Assembly (NCBI GenBank): GCA_027924585.1
Contig: BSBM01000486.1
Coordinates: forward strand, 45,068,501-45,132,500
DNA: 64,000 nucleotides
Reading direction: 5' to 3'
Origin: Larix kaempferi
Taxonomy: Eukaryota; Streptophyta; Pinopsida; Pinales; Pinaceae
Shown here: in pieces, positions 57,101-64,000 of the stretch
Numbering within the stretch: the stretch's first letter is position 1
Layout: every line of letters starts with the position of its first letter
Translations under genes and position numbers: made by a program
Notes under the pieces: generated by a model
The model's input: only the letters and a program-made list of their open reading frames with translations
Told to the model about the DNA's origin: nothing
Database searches by the model: none

Positions 57101-58945
57101 TGCAAAAAAAAATTAGTTTTATGTCAAGCCCGTCAATCATGAAATTAACTATAATTGTGTAAATTTGCAACAAAAGAGCAGCTCCAAATTTTTCCTCTTT
57201 AAGGGTTGTCAGTGATTCAGTGGACTATTCGAGACTCAGAGTCTAGAGACTTCCCAGTGCCCTCGGACGGTCGGGAATTGTACCTCAATCTAGTGGGAAT
57301 GGTGGGCCATTGATCTGCCAACTTGGTGTTCAAAGCATTTCATGGCATCAACGACTCTCCAAACTTCATTAAAATTTGTTCCGAGAAGCTGCTAGCCTGC
57401 CAACTCGGTTTTCCATCTGTCATCTTCTTGTTCACGAGTCACGTGATCTCACTTGAGTATACGATGTGAAATTAAATGCTCAGATCATGAATTGAATTGA
57501 TAATCCTCCAGAGTATGTAAGATAACTCATGGTCAACAAAAAATAATGGTATTTTTTGGGGGGTTTTATTACACTATCTTTCATGAGATTGCATTTGCGT
57601 TTTAACATGTAAAAGTTGTAAGTATCCAGATCTCTATACCACTGTGCTCGTACTCTATAAATTCATAAAATTCATAGTTATAGGGCGCGCAAAGGAAATC
57701 GGCCATGTGTGATGTGTGATATGGAAAAACAGTTGGAATTTGGAAATTAAATTTCCCAAGCCATCGTTTCCAAGTTACTAGTTACCAGAGAAAGTTCTCC
57801 CTTTGAGCATTTGTTTGTGATCATTACCAATTGGTGAGGATGCCGTTACCTGTATCTAAGGGAGCCTATTGGGCCTGGTGAGTCCATGTGACCACAGACT
57901 ACGGGCAAGGACTGCATTTATGGGAAATGGGATTGGAGGGAGAAAAAAAGAAACAAAATGGAATTGGCAGGATTGGATCTTGAAACTGCACACCATTGAT
58001 GCCAAAGAGAACCATACTTGTTGCTTCCACCACTAACCACCAAATATTTTATCTCTACTACATCTTCTAACAAGTCATATAGACCTCGATCCTTCACTAT
58101 ATTATTTGAATTCACTTTAATTAAGATATGGTTATGATTATAAAGATTATTTGAACATTGACATGTTAATGTGCATTTCATATTGTGATAATTGTTTTGT
58201 TGAATATGCATGCATCTGTGAACAAACCTTATGATATTTACAAGTCTAGATAGGAGATATAGAAACAGAGGCAACGTCCGATTCATAGTTTAGCTTTGGA
58301 AGTTTCGCCCCCATTGTGCACCATTTCTAGTTTTGTTTTCTTCACTATACATTTGTCCAGTAGGATCCTACAAGAACACAAGAGAGTAGAGAAGGAGGAG
58401 AAAATACGATGAAAACAACAAATGCAAATGGGTTTCTTGTTTGTTGGGCCTATCTTGTCATCTGTCACATTTAGGAGATGCACACGTTAACATCCCATTG
58501 TATTTTAACATACATTGTCTCCTATTTTGCAAGATTCTTCCAATATTTTTATTTTATTTAATTATGCAATTCTAGGTTGAGGTAACTATGACGCATTAAC
58601 AGTAACACTGGGCATTTGGCCACAAATTCCAAAATCCGAAGAGTTTAGGAGAGTTTGAATAACTAATATGCTAGTGCCAACCTACCAAAAACATAAAGGA
58701 ATTCATTGACTTGGTTTCTATGAAATTATAGGTATGTGTAGCATTTTGCACTTTGTATTTTTAAATATGTGTAGCATTTTGTATGTGAAGAACAAAGTTA
58801 GATGTGTTGCTTGTTGAAATGCCTTCTCATGCTATAATTATAAGGGTTTCAACTTTCTACATCCAAATTGTTTGAAAGTTGTAATGCATTACGTTACTGC
58901 TAGACAAAGTCTTGAATCCTCAATAGATGTAACCTAAAAAAAACC
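54131..58945. other. Unassigned DNA, no gene supported
   Basis: Long AT-rich stretch. ORFs at 54214-54438, 55386-55571, 56628-56831 and 57918-58483 are short and unrecognised. A possible LTR edge is noted at 56623: the minus strand reads TTTGAGTGGGGCATTTTG (purine-rich) followed by TGTTATAACATCC, like a PPT and LTR start, but no matching second edge or pol sequence was found. The piece 57180-57450 is more GC-balanced but shows no ORF. Confidence 0.5.
56898..56990. repeat. Three-copy tandem repeat, 31-bp unit
   Basis: TATGATCATTTAAACCTCGA + CTTAAGTATCT starts at 56898, 56929 and 56960 with a few changes. Confidence 0.95.
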
Positions 58946-59634
58946 TGTTAGTTTTTCAGAATTTACTTCAATATGATCTAGGATCTTAACTGAGAGAACA
59001 ACATGTACAACATATCTACAACATATCAATCATGGACACAATAATGCAAGCACACAAGAGACATAGAGTTTACTTGGGGAAATCCATAAAGGTGAAAAAC
59101 CCCAATAACTTCCTCAGAGATAGATAGAGCAATGATACAACCCAAGCATAAGAGATAGGCATCTCCTAGCAGCAGCTTCTCCTCCTCCACAAGTGCGCCA
59201 CTCTCCAAAGAGTGTGTGTGAGAATATAATGATGAAATAGAGTGACTCCCGCACTCTATTTATACTTGACTTGACTTGCCTAATAACCTTTACTAGGTCG
59301 GCCTTAACTTAACCACATAACATAATGCTGACTGGGTCGACATCCAATAGGGTGGTCTAATAACCCTTTGACCCACATGGATGAACCCCAATAGGGTGGT
59401 CTAATAACCCTTCAACCCACATAACTTATACAGGGTTGACCCCAACAAGGTGTTCTAATAACCCATCAAGTATAAGTTACGACACTTACAATATAAATGA
59501 TGACACTTCTGTATAGAGGAATAATAACATCTCTATAGGAATACAAACACTTCCGTATAGAGGAATAATACCATCTCTATAGGAGTACAATATACATATA
59601 TGAAATACATTCCAAAGTTACATATACATCAACA
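58946..59634 (-). repeat. 3' LTR of the copia element
   Basis: The minus strand starts TGTTGATGTATATGTAAC directly after a purine tract (TTAAGAGGGAG, 59635-59645) and ends GAAAAACTAACA. No second copy in the window verifies the inner end. It includes three AATAGGGTGGTCTAATAACC-type repeats (59345-59470) and a twice-repeated hairpin GTATAGAGGAATAATA..ATCTCTATAGGA (59508-59586). Confidence 0.65.
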
Positions 59635-59819
59635 CTCCCTCTTAACTAGGAAGGTATTTCTCGACACAGATCATCTAGCACAAGTCTTCTTCTCTAGATC
59701 ATCGTCATCGTCACTACTGCTGCTATCTCAATCAATCTCTAAATCTACTCGTCATAGGAAGTTCTACAGAGCCAGTCCTTTTTCATATTGGATGTAGGCC
59801 CACCACCTGTAGGTCTTCA

Positions 59820-60390
59820 TCATCACTGGCCATACTGTGGAATCCTCAGGACTTATTATGTGCGTCACAAAACCTTAAAAGAGTATCTTGACTAGCAAGA
59901 ACCCTAAAGAGCATCTGAGGCCTTTTTCATCCTGTCCAGATCTCCAGGACTTATTACATGTGACTGTCACAAAACCTTAAAAGAGTCTCTTGACTAGCAA
60001 GAACCCTAAAGAGCATCTGAGGCCTTTTTCATCCTGTCTAGATCTCCAGGACTTATTACATGTGACCCCCACCACAAAACCTTAAAAGAGTGTCTTGCCA
60101 AGCAAGAACCCTAAAGAGCATTTGAGGCCTTTTTCATCCTGTCCATATCTCTAGGACTTATTACATGTGGTCATGGCAATGCCTCGAAAGAGCATTTGAG
60201 GCCTTTTTCATCCTGTCCAGATCTCCCAGGTCTACTTACATGCCATAGGAAAATGCCTCGAAAGAGCATCTAAGTCCTTTTTCATCCTGTACAGATCTCC
60301 CAGGTCTACTTACATGTCCTCCTAGAGCAATGCCTCAAAAGAGCATATGAGGCCTTTTTCATCCTGTCCAGATCTCCCAGGTCTACTTAA
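59820..60390 (-). repeat. Tandem array of about 60-100-bp units in the copia 3' spacer
   Basis: Units share AAGAGCATCTGAGGCCTTTT + TCATCCTGTCCAGATCTCC(C)AGG followed by ACTTATTACATG or TCTACTTACATG. Six to seven units of varying length are visible. Confidence 0.9.
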
Positions 60391-60409
60391 CATGCTCATA
60401 TGCACAACC

Positions 60410-61195
60410 TGTCCATGGCCACAGAGTATCAACTTGATACTCACCATACATCATCCTGATGTACACATGATCATCCTGATCATCAACACTGCATCGTCCT
60501 GATGCATGTCATCTGGAGCAACATCCTGAAGCTCGCCATCCATGATCATACTGATCATACAATGCATCTTCCTGATGCATACCAAGTATCTACCTGATAC
60601 ATATCATCATACATGATCCACCTGATCATACAATGTATCCACCTGATACATACATAGATACATGATCCACCTGATCACACAATGTATCTACCTGATACAT
60701 ATCAACATACATGATCTACCTGATCATACAATGTATCCACCTGATACATATACAGATACATGGTCCAAGCATCCAACATGATGCATATACAAATACATAC
60801 AAATGATCCAACTGATCATATCCAACATCCAACATGATGCATATACAAATACATACAAATGATCCAACTGATCATATCCAGCATCCAACATGATGCATAC
60901 ATACATAAATGATCCAACTGATCATATACAACATCCAACATGATGCATACATACATAAATGATCCAACTGATCATATCCAACATCCAACATGATGCATAC
61001 ATACATAAATGATCCAACTAATCATATCCAGCATCCAACATGATGCATACATACATAAATGATCCAACTGATCATACCAGCATCCAACATGATGCATACA
61101 TACATAAATGATCCAACTGATCATACCAATATCCAACATGATGCATACATACATAAATGATCCAACTGATCATACAGAGCATAAACTTGAACATC
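60410..61195 (-). repeat. Tandem array of about 46-61-bp units in the copia 3' spacer
   Basis: The main unit is CATCCAACATGATGCATACA + TACATAAATGATCCAACTGATCATA, with about eight copies between 60765 and 61175 and looser ATGATCCACCTGATCATACAATGTATC units from 60470 on. Palindromic TGATCA and ATGCAT occur in each unit. Repeated 60-68-codon minus ORFs here are by-products. Confidence 0.92.
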
Positions 61196-61287
61196 ATCCT
61201 GATGCTCATCATCCAGCGCTTACATCCATAGTCATGTGAAGGATCCTCCTTCCACCATGCTTGGAATGGCTTCAACAAATGTGTCCA

Positions 61288-62760
61288 TCACTTCTTCCTC
61301 GAAGTGTCGTCGATCTGAAGAACACCAAGCCTCTCTCTGAAGTACTCGAACTTCACTCTGGCTAGTGGTTTCGTCAGCACATCTGCAATCTGCTCGTCCG
61401 TCGCAACATACAAGAGCTTCACTGCTCCTCTCTGCACCATATCCCTGATATAGTGATATTTGATCTCAATGTGCTTCGACCTATCGTGGAACATCGGGTT
61501 CTCAGACAGCTTCACACAACTCTGGTTATCACAAAAGATACCAGTAGCCTCTAGCGGGAGATTAAATAACTCAGACAGTAGCTTCCGGAGCCATACTGCC
61601 TCACAACTAGCTGAACAAGCTGCAACATACTCTGCTTCGGCTGTACTCAGTGCTATGCAGGACTACTTACTGCTAAACCAAGAGATCACACCTGATCCCA
61701 TACTGAAGAAGCACCCATATGTGCTCTTCCTATCTGCAGCACTGCCTGCCCAATCTGAATCAACATAACCCTGCAGGTTAAACTTTTGATTCGCATCATA
61801 CTTGAGCCCATAGTCAATTGTACCCTTCAGGTACCTCAGAATATGCTTTACAGCAACCAGGTGAACACCTCTGGGATCTGTTAGGAACTGGCTCAATGTG
61901 TTCACCGCAAAGCAAATATCTGGTCTTGTGTTCGTCAGGTACATCAAGGACCTAATCATTTGACGATACACTGTGACATCAACCGGATCAGATGAAGCAT
62001 CACACAGAAGCTTTAGGTTCGATGCCATAGGTGTGGCCATGTCCTTGCAGTCCATCATCCCGAACCTCTTCAGGATCTCTACTACAAACTTCCCTTGTCC
62101 AAGGAAGATCTCATCTGTACTCTGCCACACCTCCATGCCTAGAAAGTAGTGCATCATCCACAAGTTCTTCATCTCGAACTCAACAACAAGCTTCCGCTGC
62201 ATGTCAGAAATCAATCTATCCTCACCTATAACAAACAGGTTATTTGCATACAAAAGTAGTATCAATGGATTTCCTTCCTCAACCTTGTAGTAAAGGTTGG
62301 AATCCGCTTTACTCTTGGTAAAGCCCAAACTGGATAGAAAGCCATCTATCCTGCCATACCAGGTTCTGCACATATATGACTTCCCGTCATGTGTCTCAAA
62401 ACCAAGTGGCTGCTCCACATACACTTCCTCTTTGACTACACCATTCAAGAAGGCTGTCTTGACATCCATATGGTGTATCTTCCATTTCATCACTGCAGCC
62501 AGATCAAGTACTGTTCTGATGGAAGTGTATCTGGCTACAGGAGCAAAATTCTCTTCATAGTCAATCCATCTTTTTGGGAGAAGCCACAAGATACAAACCT
62601 CGCTTTGTATTTCTCCATGCTACCATATGTAGCATGCTTGATCTTATAGATCCACTTGGAAGTCACGATAGACTTCCCTTCTGGTTTGGGACCACATCCC
62701 AACCATCATTCTTCATTATCGACTGGTACCCCTCAATCATGGCATTCTTCCCAGATCATA
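61288..62760 (-). pseudogene. Copia reverse transcriptase and RNase H, active site altered
   Basis: 61663-62589 (308 codons) covers most of RT and the RNase H start: NFAPVARYTSIRTVLDLAAV, MDVKTAFLNGVVKEEVYVEQ, MHYFLGMEVWQS, RSLMYLTNTRPDICFAVNTL and VDSDWAGSAADRKST. 61288-61515 ends RNase H with DRSKHIEIKYHYIRD and DEQIADVLTKPLARVKFEYF. Between them are a stop and readable YVAACSA...FCDNQSC. The RT active site, normally Y-V-D-D, reads YANN (62236-62252), so both catalytic aspartates are lost. Upstream (62590-62750) the frame is broken but AMIEGYQSIMKNDGWDVVP is legible. Confidence 0.92.
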
Positions 62761-64000
62761 GGAACTTCAATATCTTCAATATTTTCAATAGATAACTTTG
62801 CTGCTGAACAAATGTTGTAGTCCTTCTTTTGTAGGTGATGGTATATGATCTTTCCTACAAAACAAGTTAAATTGCATGATTAGAAACTTCTCATAGTTTT
62901 CAGAACAAATTCTTACATCTGAAGAAATATGTCATACAGTCATGCAATTATCTTTAGCCAATGCTTCAATACAACATTTATCCATATCCTGTAACTTTCT
63001 AGATGCCTTCCAATCTCTACCAGAACATTGTTAAGAGTGTGCACAACTCCCAATATGTAAGCAAAGAGGTTTCATTATAGATAAGTAGCAATGGAATGTT
63101 GTACAGTGCCATAGGCCACTTACCCATCATATGCAAATTAGTAGTATACTGTTCATTAATGCAATTATTCTAATATGCATAATACACACCCTAAGTCTAG
63201 GAACATAAGCATATACATAATTGAACAACATTATTTAAACAAACGAATATGTAAGAAATGAAAATTCAAATACTTATCTTTGTTTGGTTGTTGGGTGGAC
63301 TCCCTCTGAATCTTTGTAACTCCATTCTAATGTGGATTGTGAGAAGTGGTCGATTCCCTCTAAATATCTGCATCCTTGCAGAAACTACTGGAGTGTGCTC
63401 CCTCTTGATCTTTGTTTCCTGGATTACCTGTCCTTGAACTTATATCCATCCTCGATCACTATGCATGCTTACAAGCATCATTATTGTGATATCCTCAAGA
63501 TCTCATACATAATCATACATTTATTAGTATATTCTCAATACTAGCAAAACACAATATGTATAGTCATGATCATTTCAAATAGAAATAATAAGCATTAGTA
63601 TTCAAGGACTCTTATGGTTAGTCATATCATAAAAGTAAGAAACATAATATGCCTAAACCCGTGATTATTCAAACCTATACTTTCATGACTCTTCTGGTTA
63701 GTCATATCATCAATTAAGGTAAGAAACATAATATGCATACACCCATGATTATTCAAACCTATGAATAATCATTATCAATCATGCCATGTATACTTATATA
63801 AGAGATCCTATCACAAGGTAGGATTCTAACTTGATATAGGAAAAACATACCTGGATTAGTATGTTAGCTAGTTATGTCTAACATAGCCACATGATGTCTT
63901 CTTGTTCTCTTCAATGACTTGTGCTATTAACCTACATATCTCATAGGTTAACCAAATTATACATACCTCGTAAGTAGATCTTTTATGTGATCCATGGCAA
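62761..64000. other. Unassigned DNA at window end
   Basis: No coding domain recognised. ORFs 62574-62795 and 63332-63544 are on the strand opposite the copia RT or in AT-rich DNA and have no known product. Bases 63605-63770 are a two-copy tandem repeat (GGTTAGTCATATCAT, AAACATAATATGC and GTGATTATTCAAACCTAT), period about 80 bp. Confidence 0.6.

Larger units (their letters stand above)
58946..62760 (-). mobile_element. Ty1/copia element, 3' part only
   Basis: On the minus strand: RT (from about 62760), RNase H (to 61288), a 1.65-kb repeat-rich spacer, PPT (59635-59645) and 3' LTR (58946-59634). Integrase, gag and the 5' LTR are absent within the window; similarity fades near 62760 although another 1.2 kb remains, so the element is truncated or interrupted there. 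RT after no integrase on this side and the ADVLTKPL motif define copia type. Confidence 0.85.

Noticed and set aside
57918-58483. 122- and 66-codon minus ORFs
   Set aside because: No recognisable domain and composition like noncoding AT-rich DNA; not enough support for a gene.
60410-61195. Could the regular repeats be a CRISPR array
   Set aside because: The units are contiguous tandem repeats without unique spacers, lie in a plant retroelement and have no cas genes.
60724-61278. Minus ORFs made of repeated YVCMHHVGCW-like units
   Set aside because: They translate the 46-61-bp tandem array and change frame between units; not a protein gene.
61460-62649. Plus-strand ORFs of 66-102 codons
   Set aside because: Antisense to the copia RT and RNase H.

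Overview
The window looks like nuclear DNA of a large-genome seed plant. One intron-rich plant gene sits among nested LTR retrotransposons and LINE remnants. Long (about 2-3.3 kb) LTRs, old diverged insertions and long introns suggest a gymnosperm, probably a conifer; this is inference from style, not a species identification. No rRNA, tRNA, CRISPR or bacterial-type operon was seen.

Layout. (1) 1-17644: one minus-strand Ty3/gypsy chromovirus with chromodomain. Its 3' LTR is cut by the window start and its 5' LTR is about 3.3 kb. A 3.0-kb non-autonomous LTR element (5168-8189, TSD GTAAT) is nested in its gag zinc knuckle, and two solo LTRs (10706-12731, TSD TGGTT; 14394-17162, TSD TCCTA) are nested in its 5' LTR. 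(2) 17645-about 23955 (copy A) and about 26200-31900 (copy B): a diverged segmental duplication, each copy carrying a promoter and an identical-length first exon for a mitochondrial targeting peptide. Between them lies a LINE ORF1 remnant; copy B also holds a probable solo LTR. (3) 30578-40839: a complete 11-exon gene for mitochondrial aldehyde dehydrogenase (ALDH2 family, 545 aa), all exon phases consistent, including one GC-AG intron. (4) 40840-43884: intergenic DNA with several tandem duplications. (5) 43885-54130: a minus-strand L1-type LINE, then a plus-strand LINE of a different type that is split by a 6.0-kb minus-strand gypsy element (47594-53604), itself carrying a nested solo LTR in its RT. 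(6) 54140-58945: unassigned DNA. (7) 58946-about 62760: the 3' part of a minus-strand Ty1/copia element with degenerate RT and two unusual tandem-repeat arrays between RNase H and its LTR. (8) 62760-64000: unassigned.

Only the ALDH gene appears to be a functional host gene. It should detoxify or oxidise aldehydes such as acetaldehyde to acids with NAD+ in the mitochondrion. Every retroelement coding region except the small nested gag-like ORF has frame breaks or stops. The most interesting observations are the duplicated promoter and first exon of ALDH2, which could give two alternative transcription starts for one gene, and the non-autonomous element with an intact 380-aa gag-like ORF.
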